NCBI RefSeq assembly: GCF_000311785.1
Contig: NZ_HE978535.1
Location: 304,579-368,578 of the forward strand
Direction of reading: 5' to 3'
From: Brevibacillus massiliensis
GTDB lineage: Bacteria > Bacillota > Bacilli > Brevibacillales > Brevibacillaceae
DNA length: 64,000 bases
The notes under the pieces were generated by a model that saw only the letters and a list, made by a program, of their open reading frames with translations, did not search any database and had not been told where the DNA came from. Both the position numbers and the translations under genes were made by a program. Shown piece after piece: positions 27,614-37,170 of this stretch (the first letter of the stretch is position 1; every line of letters starts with the position of its first letter).

Positions 27614-29386
27614 ATGAATCAGATGCGCTGGAATTTGGATGCCCTGTATCCATCATTCGAATCAGCAGAATTTCAGACAGATATGGGCAAGGTGCCGGAA
27701 TTGATTGGCGATCTGCGCGGCTTTGCCGAGCAGCTTTCTGGAGACGGCCTTGACCCGGCAGAGAAGATCGAAGCGTACCTCGCCAAATTGACGAAGTACG
27801 AACAGTTGTATTCCCGGCTGATGGCCTTCGCCGAGCTTACCTTCAGCACCGATGCCAAAAATGAAAAAGCCCGGCAAACCATCGAAGCGCTGGAGGAAAA
27901 AAGTGTCGAGCTGGTAGAGCCCGCCGTCAAATTCCAGAAGTGGCTGGGAGCTTTGGCGAACCTCGACGCGATCATCGCTTCCTCGCCGCGTTTGGAGGAG
28001 CACCGCTATTTTCTCACAGAAACCGCGAAGCGAAACAAGTACCTGCTCAGTGAAAAGGAAGAGGTGCTTATCGCCAAAATGCGCAACACCGGCTCAAACG
28101 CCTGGTCAAAGCTGCAGGAGACGCTGACCTCCAACTTGTTGGTGGACATCACCATCGCCGGGGAAGCCAGGCAGCTGCCGCTGCCCATCGTGAGAAACAT
28201 GGCTTACGACAAAGATCCGCAGGTGCGAAAAACCGCCTACGAGGCGGAACGAAAGGCTTACGAGAAAATCGAGGAGTCCTCGGCAGCCTGTCTGAACGGG
28301 ATAAAAGGGGAAGTGATCACGACCACCAAGCTGCGCGGCTACGCTTCTCCCCTGGAGCGCACCCTGATCGAATCGCGAATGGATCAGGCATCCCTCGATG
28401 CGATGCTGCAGGCGATTCGTGAAAGCCTGCCCGCCTTCCGCAAGTACTTCCGCAAAAAGGCGGAGATGCTCGGCCATCAAAACGGGCTGCCGTTCTACGA
28501 CCTGTTCGCTCCGCTCGGCGGCGCAGACATGAAGTTTAGCTACGACGAAGCCAGGGAGTTCATCGTCGAGCAGTTTGGCAGCTTCAGCGAGAAGCTGGCC
28601 CGCTACGCCGACAAGGCGTTCCGCAGCTACTGGATCGATGCCGAGCCCCGCGAAGGGAAGCGCGGAGGCGCTTTCTGCTACAATCTCCACGTCATTGGCG
28701 AGAGCAGAATCCTGGCCAACTTTACGGGCAGTTTCAATGACGTCAGCACGCTGGCCCACGAATTGGGCCACGGTTACCACGGTGAATGTCTGGCAGGGGA
28801 GTCCATTTTAAACAGCGACTACCCGATGCCGATCGCAGAAACGGCCTCGATCTTCTGCGAGACCATCATCACCAATGCGGCTCTGAAAAAGGCGTCGAAG
28901 GCGGAGACGATTGCAATCCTGGAACACGATCTGTCCAATGCCGGGCAGGTTATCGTCGATATCTACAACCGCTTCCTGTTTGAGTCCGAACTGTTTAAGC
29001 GCCGGGAGAGAGGTTCCCTCTCCGTCAAAGAATTGAAGGACCTGTTCCTCTGGGCCCAGAAAGAAGCGTACGGCGACGGCCTTGACCCGCAGTATCTCCA
29101 TCCTGAAATGTGGATTTGCAAGCCGCACTACTACTACGCCGACGCCAATTTTTACAACTACCCATACGCGTTCGGCCTGCTCTTTGCCAAAGGGCTTTAC
29201 GCGGAATATTTGAATCGCGGCCCATCCTTTGTGGAGCAGTACGACCAGCTTCTCTCCGTCACCGGCAAAATGAACATTGCCGATGTAGCCAAAATCATGG
29301 GGATCGATGTCCATTCCGCAGATTTTTGGCGCTCGTCGCTGCAATTGATCGAGCAGGATATTGAGCTCTTTGTTTCAGAAAAATAG
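27614..29386 (+). CDS. pepF: M3 family oligoendopeptidase F
   Basis: The 590-residue zinc peptidase has the HELGHGYHGE motif (HEXXH, near residue 385) with the third ligand Glu in ETASIFCET downstream. The N-terminal helical half and the PHYYYADANFYNYPYAFG region are typical of the PepF/M3B group. It cleaves small peptides in the cytoplasm. ATG at 27614 follows CGGGAGGAATCGC; an upstream in-frame ATG at 27569 adds a Lys-rich stretch not seen in the family. A terminator follows. Confidence 0.92.
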   Translation: MNQMRWNLDALYPSFESAEFQTDMGKVPELIGDLRGFAEQLSGDGLDPAEKIEAYLAKLTKYEQLYSRLMAFAELTFSTDAKNEKARQTIEALEEKSVELVEPAVKFQKWLGALANLDAIIASSPRLEEHRYFLTETAKRNKYLLSEKEEVLIAKMRNTGSNAWSKLQETLTSNLLVDITIAGEARQLPLPIVRNMAYDKDPQVRKTAYEAERKAYEKIEESSAACLNGIKGEVITTTKLRGYASPLERTLIESRMDQASLDAMLQAIRESLPAFRKYFRKKAEMLGHQNGLPFYDLFAPLGGADMKFSYDEAREFIVEQFGSFSEKLARYADKAFRSYWIDAEPREGKRGGAFCYNLHVIGESRILANFTGSFNDVSTLAHELGHGYHGECLAGESILNSDYPMPIAETASIFCETIITNAALKKASKAETIAILEHDLSNAGQVIVDIYNRFLFESELFKRRERGSLSVKELKDLFLWAQKEAYGDGLDPQYLHPEMWICKPHYYYADANFYNYPYAFGLLFAKGLYAEYLNRGPSFVEQYDQLLSVTGKMNIADVAKIMGIDVHSADFWRSSLQLIEQDIELFVSEK

Positions 29387-29409
29387 CCTTCCAGACCATT
29401 TGCCCATGA

Positions 29410-29440
29410 CAGGCTTCCTAATTGGAAGCCTGATTTTTTG
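29410..29440 (+). terminator. Rho-independent terminator after pepF
   Basis: CAGGCTTCC at 29410-29418 pairs with GGAAGCCTG at 29424-29432, followed by ATTTTTTG. Confidence 0.85.
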
Positions 29441-29597
29441 TGTTTATTTAACAAAAATAACAAATTTTGATAAAACGATTGAAATGCAAATGACAAAATA
29501 CCCAAAAAATAAAGTCAAATACAGCCGGATGGGACATAGATTAAAATAGGCTACGTTATGAAAACCCCATAGTAGTCTCCCGGACCCGGGCACATGT

Positions 29598-29735
29598 TCC
29601 TGTTGGGTGTTGGACGCACAAAGGCGGAGCGGCGATAGTGCTCACCAGCTTGAATAGCACAACCTCGGTGGAGGCCTGACGGCTACCGGGAAGCTAGATG
29701 GAAGCCAGACGGATAAGATGCGCCGTATTCCTGTT
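29598..29735 (+). ncRNA. Structured leader RNA, likely EAR/epsC-type antitermination element
   Basis: In the 524-bp gap before the exopolysaccharide operon lies a GC-rich structured block. Hairpins include GTGCT/AGCAC at 29638-29660, CCTC/GAGG at 29663-29674 and GGCT/AGCC at 29691-29705. GACGCAC near 29613 could close with GATGCGCC near 29718. Position, size (about 130 nt) and hairpin density fit the EAR element, known in Bacillales as a processive antitermination RNA within or before eps operons. The match is from memory and structure, not a search. The rest of the gap is AT-rich, with no gene seen. Confidence 0.55.
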
Positions 29736-29910
29736 TTCAAGGAAACCCAATCCTGACTAATAAAAGCCATGCTGCAAACATCCAAAAGAATCAAAATTTC
29801 GGACAATAAGATTGCAAATGTTATATCATCGAGAGTTTACACATACAATCCGATAACGGGTATATTTCCAGCCGGTTCAACACTTCGCGGTAAGGGAGTT
29901 AACTTAACTA

Positions 29911-30678
29911 ATGGATAACATTCAAATCACGGATGTTAGGAAGATCATACGGCAGCGCTTGGCTTTGATCCTCATTATTTCCATTGGTTCTGTAGCAGTA
30001 TGTGGATGGCTAAGTTTTTTTCTGTTAAAACCGGAATACGAGGCATCAACAAGTTTATTGATTCAAACACACAGCGCCAACCAGGATGCAGATACGTTAT
30101 TAAATGATGTACGAGCGAATCAGGAGCTTGTGAAGACTTACAGCTCGATCATCAAAAGCCGCAGGATTGCCGAAGATGTGATACGCAGCCTACACCTGAA
30201 TCTCTCAACAGAGCTGCTCCTCAGACACGTACAGGTGGAAGAGTCTGATCAATCGCTCGTCACTACCATTACGGTTACGGATTCCGATCCTGCCATGGCC
30301 GCCTCCATTGCCAATGAATTCGCACAGTCTTTCCAGCGCAATTTGGGGAGCATGATGAAGGTTGACAACATCTCTATTCTCGACGAAGCAAAGGTGGAGG
30401 GGAATCCGCTACCAGTTCGCCCGAAGCCCTATCTGAACATGGGAATAGGTCTTGTCCTTGGACTGCTGATCAGCGTTGGGCTGGCTTTTTTGCTGGAGTA
30501 TTTCGACAAGACGATAAAAGAAGAGGAACAGATCGAGGAATTTTTGCTTATACCTGTCTTGGGAACCATTACAGATTTCCAGGAAAACAGAAAAAAACAG
30601 AAGAAACGTATTCGTCAGGCAGGTGAAGATACCATTGAAATCTCGGAAGACACCAAGCAAGTTAATCTGTCACGTTAA
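29911..30678 (+). CDS. Exopolysaccharide co-polymerase / kinase modulator (YveK/EpsA/CapA type)
   Basis: The 255-residue Wzz-domain protein has membrane segments at about residues 17-38 and 175-197, framing an extracellular domain of about 135 residues, with the Pro-rich PLPVRPKPYLNMGIG before the second segment. It partners the tyrosine kinase encoded next, controlling chain length and activating the kinase. The start follows AAGGGAG. It is the first gene of the operon after the leader RNA. The cytoplasmic tail is Lys-rich and its end overlaps the kinase gene by 56 bases. Confidence 0.9.
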   Translation: MDNIQITDVRKIIRQRLALILIISIGSVAVCGWLSFFLLKPEYEASTSLLIQTHSANQDADTLLNDVRANQELVKTYSSIIKSRRIAEDVIRSLHLNLSTELLLRHVQVEESDQSLVTTITVTDSDPAMAASIANEFAQSFQRNLGSMMKVDNISILDEAKVEGNPLPVRPKPYLNMGIGLVLGLLISVGLAFLLEYFDKTIKEEEQIEEFLLIPVLGTITDFQENRKKQKKRIRQAGEDTIEISEDTKQVNLSR

Positions 30679-31312
30679 TCCAAAGTCGCCGATTTCAGAG
30701 GCATACCGAACCCTGCGAACGAATATTCAGTTTGTCGGAGGGCCCAAAAAAATTCACTTGTTAATGATTACGAGCGCTGTGCCTGGCGAAGGGAAAACGA
30801 CCACGGTGACCAATTTGGCTATCGTCATGGCCCAGGCAGGAAAAAGAGTCGTTGTAGTGGATGGAGACCTGCGGAAACCAGCCATTCATCGAATTTTTCG
30901 ACTACCAAATCACGTCGGTTTAACCAGCCTGTTGCGGCAGGAAGTCCAGTTGTCCGATGCTGTTCAGAACATTCCATTGATTGGCTTTGATGTGGTTCCG
31001 TCCGGGCCCGTTCCGCCCAATCCGACTGAACTTTTAAGCACCGAAACGATGCGTGAACTGCTGGAGCGGCTTAAAGATCAGTATGACATCGTATTATTGG
31101 ATACCCCTCCGATCCTTCCGGTAACAGACAGTCAAGTACTAGCTGCCTATGTGGATGGAGTGTTGTTGGTTCTCCAGAGCGGCAAGGTGCTGATCGAACA
31201 AGCGAAAAAAGCAAAAGCGCTGCTTGACCATGTAGGAGCAAACGTCATCGGGTCCGTGCTTAACAACAAGAAAGTAGACAGGGACAGCTACTACGATTAT
31301 AGCCATGATTGA
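30623..31312 (+). CDS. CpsD/CapB family tyrosine-protein kinase
   Basis: The 229-residue bacterial tyrosine kinase has Walker A SAVPGEGKTT (Lys58), Walker A' VVVVDGDLRKP and Walker B IVLLDTPP (about 155-163), plus the SEAYRTLRTNIQF activator motif. Three tyrosines sit in the last seven residues and form a short autophosphorylation cluster. It is activated by the membrane partner encoded upstream. GTG at 30623 is the given start but lies deep in the upstream gene with a weak site; a later start near residue 13 is possible. Confidence 0.9.
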   Translation: MKIPLKSRKTPSKLICHVNPKSPISEAYRTLRTNIQFVGGPKKIHLLMITSAVPGEGKTTTVTNLAIVMAQAGKRVVVVDGDLRKPAIHRIFRLPNHVGLTSLLRQEVQLSDAVQNIPLIGFDVVPSGPVPPNPTELLSTETMRELLERLKDQYDIVLLDTPPILPVTDSQVLAAYVDGVLLVLQSGKVLIEQAKKAKALLDHVGANVIGSVLNNKKVDRDSYYDYSHD

Positions 31313-32048
31313 TATCCACTGTCATATTCTTCCTGGTTTAGATGACGGTCCCCAATCAGAGACAGAAGCGATAAAAATGGCGCGTATTGCTGTGGAAGAC
31401 GGGATCACGCAGATGATTGCCACTCCGCATTCGCACGATGGCATATATGTAAACAATGCGGAGCAAGTCTTGCAGGCGGTTGAAGCATTTCAGGCCATCC
31501 TGGACCGCGAAGGAATCCCGCTGCGCGTACATCCAGGCGCAGAAGTTCATATGCATGCCAATATGGTTGAACATCTGCTGTCTGACACTCTCTTGACGAT
31601 GTGCAACGCCAGGAGGTATGTACTGCTTGAACTCCCTGTGCTTCATCTGCCGCTGTTCACGGACGAAGTTCTTGCGAATCTGCATGCATCGGGAATGACG
31701 CCGATTATCGCCCATCCTGAGCGGAACCAGGTGTTGCGAAGGAAGCCGGATCGCTTGGCAAGGTGGATCAGACAAGGGGCTGTCGCGCAGCTTACTGCGA
31801 GCAGTCTGGCAGGGAAGATGGGCAAAAGTGCCCGGAAGTGGGCTGAGTTCATGGTTCGACATCGTCTGGTGCAGCTTATCGCAAGCGATGGGCATGACTC
31901 GCTCATAAGAAAGCTGGAGCTGAATGCGGCGTATCAATCTTTGCTTCAGATCGCCCCAGCCGATGTCGTGCAAACATATCGCCGTAATGCAGAAGCCGTC
32001 CTGCAGGGGGTGACATGCAGCGTCCCGGAACCGCTTTACGACTGCTGA
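31305..32048 (+). CDS. CpsB/YwqE family tyrosine-protein phosphatase (PHP fold)
   Basis: The 247-residue PHP-fold phosphatase has the metal-binding motifs HCHILPGLDDGP (His5, His7), ATPHSH, HPGAEVHM, AHPERN and ASDGHD. It dephosphorylates the tyrosine kinase encoded just before it, so the pair cycles the phosphorylation state that drives polymer assembly. Start overlaps the kinase stop by eight bases. Length and motifs are normal. Confidence 0.92.
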   Translation: MIDIHCHILPGLDDGPQSETEAIKMARIAVEDGITQMIATPHSHDGIYVNNAEQVLQAVEAFQAILDREGIPLRVHPGAEVHMHANMVEHLLSDTLLTMCNARRYVLLELPVLHLPLFTDEVLANLHASGMTPIIAHPERNQVLRRKPDRLARWIRQGAVAQLTASSLAGKMGKSARKWAEFMVRHRLVQLIASDGHDSLIRKLELNAAYQSLLQIAPADVVQTYRRNAEAVLQGVTCSVPEPLYDC

Positions 32049-32116
32049 GCAGAAAAAGGTGGTTGTGTCGGTTGAATGTGGGATCGTTCGTCTCCCGGCA
32101 GGTGAGGGGATGTGGG

Positions 32117-33469
32117 ATGAGTGGGCGTATGAGACAAGCCCTGACGCTAATGAGCAATCTGTTTTATGCGAAGTTCGTCAAAAATGTTGCGGTCCTAGTA
32201 CTGGGTACGGGACTTGGCCAATGCCTCACGATACTGACTGCGCCTCTGTTGAGCAGATTGTACGATCCATCAGCTTTTGGCGTCTTATCCCTCTACACAT
32301 CGATCGTAAGTATCCTGGCTGTCATGATGGCAGGCCGGTACGAGCTGGCGATTGTATTGCCCGAAAAGGATGACGATGCCGTCAATATCCTTATGCTGGC
32401 TTTGCTGATTACATTTGGCCTGACTGCTGCATCGATACTCATACTTCCGTCGATGGGCCGTCATTTTTCGCAGTATGTTCCTGGAGCAAGAGGCGTTCCG
32501 TGGCTATGGATGATTCCCATCAGCGTTTTTGCCATGGGAGTGTACCAGTCCCTCGCCTATTGGTGTACGAGGAAGCAGGCCTTTGCCAGACTCTCGATTT
32601 TCCAGATCTTCCGTTCTGTGGGAGTCGCGGGCACGCAAACGACTGGCGGAATCTTGCATGCTGGTGCACCGGGGCTTGTGTTTGGACAGGTTGCGGGGCA
32701 AATCCTCGCAACGTCCATCTTGTTCGGGCAGGTATTGCGGGAAGACAAAAGGATTATTCGCGATGCGCTTTGCTTTGCGAAAATCCAGAAGCTGGCGAAG
32801 GATTATGTCCGCTTCCCCTTATACAGCACACCGCAAACCCTGTTAAATGAATTTTCCCAAAACGTCCCGGCATTTATCCTGACGTATGCGTTTGGCACAG
32901 GCGTAGTCGGTTACTATTCCCTGGCACTTCGGCTCATCCAACTGCCGTATAATCTGATTGGCCAATCCATCACCCAGGTGTTTTATCAGAAGGTGTCCAA
33001 GGATTATCACGATAGGAAAAACATTTACCAGACGGTCAAGAGATCAACTTTGACCCTTGCTGCCGTTGCAATGCTGCCGACGATCGCTTTGGTCGGGTTT
33101 GGCCCGCAATTATTTACGTTCGTGTTGGGAGAAGCGTGGTTTCAATCCGGTTTGTACGCGCAATGGATGGCGGTCTGGGTATTCTTCGGTTTCTTGAATA
33201 CGCCGTCATTTGTAACCGCTCAGGTGTATGGTTTGCAGCGGTTCCTGCTCTGTTATGAGATCGGATTATTTATCTCGCGGACAGCCGTACTATATTGGGG
33301 GGCTCTGTCTGCCGACGCGCTTTCGGCGATCGCTTTATTCAGCGTGACAGGGGGAGTATTCAATTGTTTCCTGATCGTGGCGGTGATGTTCTACGTGAAA
33401 AAGCAGATGCGCCATGACGCGGAACGGTCAAGTTTGCCCGGCGATATCACTGACGAAGGAGCGACCTAA
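32117..33469 (+). CDS. Oligosaccharide flippase (Wzx-like)
   Basis: The 450-residue protein has about 12-14 membrane segments and the MATE/MOP flippase pattern, beginning with FVKNVAVLVLGTGLGQCLTILTAPLLSRLYDPSAFG in two blocks. It would flip lipid-linked repeat units to the outer face of the membrane. ATG at 32117 follows GGTGAGGGG. An upstream in-frame ATG is inside the phosphatase gene and adds an unrelated Arg-rich segment. Confidence 0.88.
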   Translation: MSGRMRQALTLMSNLFYAKFVKNVAVLVLGTGLGQCLTILTAPLLSRLYDPSAFGVLSLYTSIVSILAVMMAGRYELAIVLPEKDDDAVNILMLALLITFGLTAASILILPSMGRHFSQYVPGARGVPWLWMIPISVFAMGVYQSLAYWCTRKQAFARLSIFQIFRSVGVAGTQTTGGILHAGAPGLVFGQVAGQILATSILFGQVLREDKRIIRDALCFAKIQKLAKDYVRFPLYSTPQTLLNEFSQNVPAFILTYAFGTGVVGYYSLALRLIQLPYNLIGQSITQVFYQKVSKDYHDRKNIYQTVKRSTLTLAAVAMLPTIALVGFGPQLFTFVLGEAWFQSGLYAQWMAVWVFFGFLNTPSFVTAQVYGLQRFLLCYEIGLFISRTAVLYWGALSADALSAIALFSVTGGVFNCFLIVAVMFYVKKQMRHDAERSSLPGDITDEGAT

Positions 33470-33470
33470 A

Positions 33471-34835
33471 GTGATGAAGGTGAAGGAAAAACTGTGGAGG
33501 GCAAGGCTTTCGTTGCAAGGCAACTCTTTAAAATATGCAGATAAGCTAAGAGCTTGGCAATGGCTGCCTCGAGAGAAAGTCTTGGAAATGCAGCGGGAAA
33601 ACCTGACCTCGCTCCTAAAACACGCCTGCCGCAACGTCCCGTATTACCGCACTGTTCTAAAGGAGAGCGGCGTGATTGATCGGCAAGAACAGGTGCAACT
33701 GGAACATTTTTCGCGGATTCCCTTGCTCGATAAAAACGTTATGCGAACCCAATTCGAACAGTTGCAATCTGCCGATATCCACACCCGTATGTGGTATGAG
33801 AACACTTCGGGCGGCTCTACGGGGGAACCTGTCCGTTTCCTTCAGGATAAAGAATATTTTTTCTGGAACGAAGCGATTAAGATCGTCAACGATGAATGGA
33901 CGGATCGCTCTTTGGTCGATCGGCAAATAAGATTATGGGGCTCAGCAAGAGATCTTTTTGCCGGGAAAGAATCAGCGAAAACACAGTTGGGGAGATGGCT
34001 GAGAAATGAGCTGTGGCTGTATTCGCTGCGCATGACGGCGGAACAGATGACGAATTATGTGAACCAAATCAATCAGTACAAACCTATGCAAATTTTAGCG
34101 TACGCAGAAAGTATCTATGAGCTGGCAAGGTTTATCGAGCGGGAAAAAATGCCCGTTTATTCCCCGACAGCCATCATGACATCGGCTGGAACGCTGTATC
34201 CCCGCATGCGGGAAGTGATTGAACGAGTGTTTCAGACTCGTTGTTTTAACTGCTATGGCTCCAGGGAAGTGGGGGATGTCGCTTGTGAGTGCAATCAACA
34301 CAAGGGCTTGCACGTTTCTTCAGCAACGCACTACGTGGAAATCCTGCGGCCTGACGGCACGGCGACGGAGCCGGGCGAACTTGGGGAACTTGTGATTACA
34401 GTCCTGTTCAATTATTCCATGCCATTCATTCGGTACCGCATTGGCGATGTGGGCAGTTGGAGCGAACATACTTGCAGTTGCCGACGAGGTTTACCCCTGT
34501 TAAAAGAGGTTGCCGGCCGAGTGACGGATATGTTTCTTGACAAGCAGGGCGTCCAGATCGACGGCAGCATGTTTAATCTTCTCCTCGATGACAAGCCGTT
34601 TGTGAAGAAGTATCAGGTCATCCAGGAAGAGTATGAAAAGATCAGGATTTTAATCGTCCCGGTCGATCAAAACCGGAATCCGTTTACATACCATAAAGAG
34701 GAACTTGATGACGTTACCAAAAAAATCCAGATGGTGATGGGGGAAACCTGCCAGGTAACATTTGAGCTTATGGAAGAAATCCTGCCTGCTTCATCCGGAA
34801 AGTACCGATATACCATTTCCAAGGTAAGCCGATAA
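33471..34835 (+). CDS. PaaK/CapK-family AMP-forming ligase-like protein
   Basis: The roughly 454-residue protein belongs to the phenylacetate-CoA ligase/CapK adenylate-forming group. Visible features are ENTSGGSTGEPVRF (phosphate loop, near 115), FNCYGSREVGD (adenine motif), PFIRYRIGDVGS (hinge Asp) and ASSGKYRYT with the C-terminal Lys. Such proteins are common in capsule and exopolysaccharide loci but their substrates there are unproven; activation of an acyl or amino-acyl group for polymer decoration is a fair guess. GTG at 33471 is nine bases from AAGGAG; ATG at 33474 is the alternative. Confidence 0.82.
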   Translation: MMKVKEKLWRARLSLQGNSLKYADKLRAWQWLPREKVLEMQRENLTSLLKHACRNVPYYRTVLKESGVIDRQEQVQLEHFSRIPLLDKNVMRTQFEQLQSADIHTRMWYENTSGGSTGEPVRFLQDKEYFFWNEAIKIVNDEWTDRSLVDRQIRLWGSARDLFAGKESAKTQLGRWLRNELWLYSLRMTAEQMTNYVNQINQYKPMQILAYAESIYELARFIEREKMPVYSPTAIMTSAGTLYPRMREVIERVFQTRCFNCYGSREVGDVACECNQHKGLHVSSATHYVEILRPDGTATEPGELGELVITVLFNYSMPFIRYRIGDVGSWSEHTCSCRRGLPLLKEVAGRVTDMFLDKQGVQIDGSMFNLLLDDKPFVKKYQVIQEEYEKIRILIVPVDQNRNPFTYHKEELDDVTKKIQMVMGETCQVTFELMEEILPASSGKYRYTISKVSR

Positions 34836-34868
34836 CTGGATTTCCAGACAAATGCAAGAGGTACGAGT

Positions 34869-36038
34869 ATGGTGCATAAAGAAGCCAAGACCAGGCGTTG
34901 GCCGCTCATGAACGGACTTGCGATGCTCTACGTATTCACCGTATTGGTATTAACAGCAGTACCGGTCATCTCACGATTAGGAGCCATCCTCTCGCTCGCC
35001 ATGTTACTTGGGTTGGGTTTTCATTATCTGAAAATGAGATCGCTGTATGTTCCCAAGTGGTTCATCCTGCCGATGTTATTTGCGCTTTTTGCGTTCACCT
35101 CTGTTATGTGGTCGGTAGATCAACTGTCGGCGATCTATTCTGCCATCAGCCTGTCGGCGGGTGTATGGGGCGCCGGATGTGTCTGGTTGGCTCTACAAAA
35201 CGGAGCTTCGCTGTCCGCTCTAATCGCCAGCTCGTTTTTGAGCGGGGTGGTCATCATGGCTACAGCATCCCTGGAGCTGTACACTTCTGCAGGAGACCTA
35301 AGGCTTTCCGGGATATTGGGCAATCCCAACCTTCTTGCGATGAATTTGACCATCGCGGCCTTTATCATGTTCCTCAGCGAGAAAAAAAGGGTGTTGTGCA
35401 AAACAACCGGGCTTTGTTTTGTCATCTTTGCGACAGTTTTTTCGGGAAGTATCAAGATGCTGTTCTTTTGGATCGTTTTTCTATTCTACTTGGTCTTGAA
35501 GGGATATCAAATCGCGAAAAAATCGCATCTGATGAAAGCGCTGTGCAGCGGTCTCCTGCTGCTCCTGGCGATCGCGGCCGTCTACTTGGGCAGCTTATTG
35601 TTCCAAAATCTTGAAGGAATTACCGTGTTTAAGCGGTTCTTTCAGCTTCTGGAGGGGGAAAATACCAGCGGAATCACTCGCTTGGCGATGGTGAATGAGG
35701 GGCTTACTCTGTGGATGCAAAGTCCCTTTATGGGGAACGGCATCGATCAATTCCGTGTTCTCGGTTCCTACGGTACCTACGCCCACAATAATTATATTGA
35801 GCTTTTATGCGATTTCGGAATCAGCGGTCTCTTTCTTTATTACTTCAGCTATTTTGTCATTACGGCAAAAAGTATCAAAGGCATAGTAGCGGGTTACGAA
35901 CATGCCTACTTTGCGCTCATGATGATCATAACGATGGCTTTGTGGGAGGTCGGGGTGGTCAGCTACAGTGAAAAGAGCATGTGGCTCATGATGGTTCTGG
36001 CCTTTCACTTGGTCTCGGCTGCCGATGCGAAAGGCTGA
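34869..36038 (+). CDS. O-antigen ligase/polymerase family protein (Wzy-like)
   Basis: The 389-residue protein has about ten to eleven membrane segments and the large-loop signature GNGIDQFRVLGSYGTYAHNN followed by ELLCDFGISG, typical of the Wzy/WaaL family. In this operon it would polymerise flipped repeat units outside the membrane. The start follows AAGAGGTACGAGT. The neighbours Wzx and the kinase pair support a Wzy-dependent pathway. Confidence 0.85.
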   Translation: MVHKEAKTRRWPLMNGLAMLYVFTVLVLTAVPVISRLGAILSLAMLLGLGFHYLKMRSLYVPKWFILPMLFALFAFTSVMWSVDQLSAIYSAISLSAGVWGAGCVWLALQNGASLSALIASSFLSGVVIMATASLELYTSAGDLRLSGILGNPNLLAMNLTIAAFIMFLSEKKRVLCKTTGLCFVIFATVFSGSIKMLFFWIVFLFYLVLKGYQIAKKSHLMKALCSGLLLLLAIAAVYLGSLLFQNLEGITVFKRFFQLLEGENTSGITRLAMVNEGLTLWMQSPFMGNGIDQFRVLGSYGTYAHNNYIELLCDFGISGLFLYYFSYFVITAKSIKGIVAGYEHAYFALMMIITMALWEVGVVSYSEKSMWLMMVLAFHLVSAADAKG

Positions 36039-36069
36039 TTCATACAAATGAGATAATAGGTGACAATCC

Positions 36070-37167
36070 ATGTCCAAGGTGAAAAGAGTGTTAGTGATGA
36101 TTCCCAATCTGGCAGGCGGAGGAGCAGAGAAGGTGATTGTTACACTGCTCGGGCATCTGAATCGAGAGAGAGTGGAACCGATTTTGCTGGTAACCAATTT
36201 GGAAGGGCCGTTTGCAGGGCGCATCCCCGGAGACATTCAAGTAATCAACTTACAGAAAAAACGAATTCGTTACGCCTTGCTGCCATTGATAAAAGAAGTA
36301 AACCGGCTTCGCCCCGATACGATTCTCTCGACCATTGGCTATATGAATTTAGCCGTATTACTCGTGCGAAAGTTTTTTGCGGTCAAGCCCAAAATCATCG
36401 TCCGGCAAACCAATACATTATCGAAATCCCTGCAATCGTTCGCTTGGTGGAAACGAATGATCTTAAGAGGTCTGTACCGATGGCTGTACCCGCAGGCAGA
36501 TATCATCCTGACGCAATCTGATGGCATGCGCCACGATATACTCTCCCTTCTGCAGGGCGTACCGGCTCAAAAAGTTGTGAGAATCTTCAACCCCTTGGAC
36601 ATAGACTACGTAACGAACGAGGCCGAAGCGTTCAACCCATACGAACAGGTAAAAGAAGACAAAATCATTGTTGCCGTCGGACGGATGATTTACGTGAAGG
36701 GATTTGACTTGCTGCTAAACGCTTTTCGACAAGTGCACGAGGTGAACCCCAGTACTCGTCTATACCTCCTCGGAGAAGGACCCCTGCAAGCGGAATTGCA
36801 CCAACTTGCTGTCTCGCTTGGTATCGAAAGGAATGTGACGTTTATGGGATTTCAATCAAATCCTTATCCTTACATGAAGTATGCAGATCTACTTGTTTTG
36901 CCTTCCCGAACGGAGGGATTTCCCAATGTATTGACGGAAGCTTTAGCCTGCGGCGTCAAGATCGTAGCGGCAGACTGCCGGAGCGGTCCGCGGGAAATCC
37001 TGGGCAACAGTGAATTCGGTCTGTTAGTGGCAGAAAATGAAGTTCAGGCGCTGGCTGACGGGATGATGGCTTGTTTAAGCCTCGCCCGGCATGAAGCGGC
37101 GGGTATGGAACGGGCACAATCTTTTCACGCCAGGAAGATTGCGGAAGCATACGAGGGGGTGTTCTAA
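36070..37167 (+). CDS. Glycosyltransferase family 4
   Basis: The 365-residue GT-B enzyme has an N-terminal acceptor domain with PNLAGGGAEKV and a C-terminal donor domain with VGRMIYVKGFDLLLNAF, LYLLGEGPLQ and the EX7E-type PSRTEGFPNVLTEALACG. It transfers a sugar from a nucleotide donor with retention; donor and acceptor cannot be named. It acts on the cytoplasmic face during repeat-unit assembly. Its 3' end is three bases before the next glycosyltransferase gene. Confidence 0.88.
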   Translation: MSKVKRVLVMIPNLAGGGAEKVIVTLLGHLNRERVEPILLVTNLEGPFAGRIPGDIQVINLQKKRIRYALLPLIKEVNRLRPDTILSTIGYMNLAVLLVRKFFAVKPKIIVRQTNTLSKSLQSFAWWKRMILRGLYRWLYPQADIILTQSDGMRHDILSLLQGVPAQKVVRIFNPLDIDYVTNEAEAFNPYEQVKEDKIIVAVGRMIYVKGFDLLLNAFRQVHEVNPSTRLYLLGEGPLQAELHQLAVSLGIERNVTFMGFQSNPYPYMKYADLLVLPSRTEGFPNVLTEALACGVKIVAADCRSGPREILGNSEFGLLVAENEVQALADGMMACLSLARHEAAGMERAQSFHARKIAEAYEGVF

Positions 37168-37170
37168 CGA

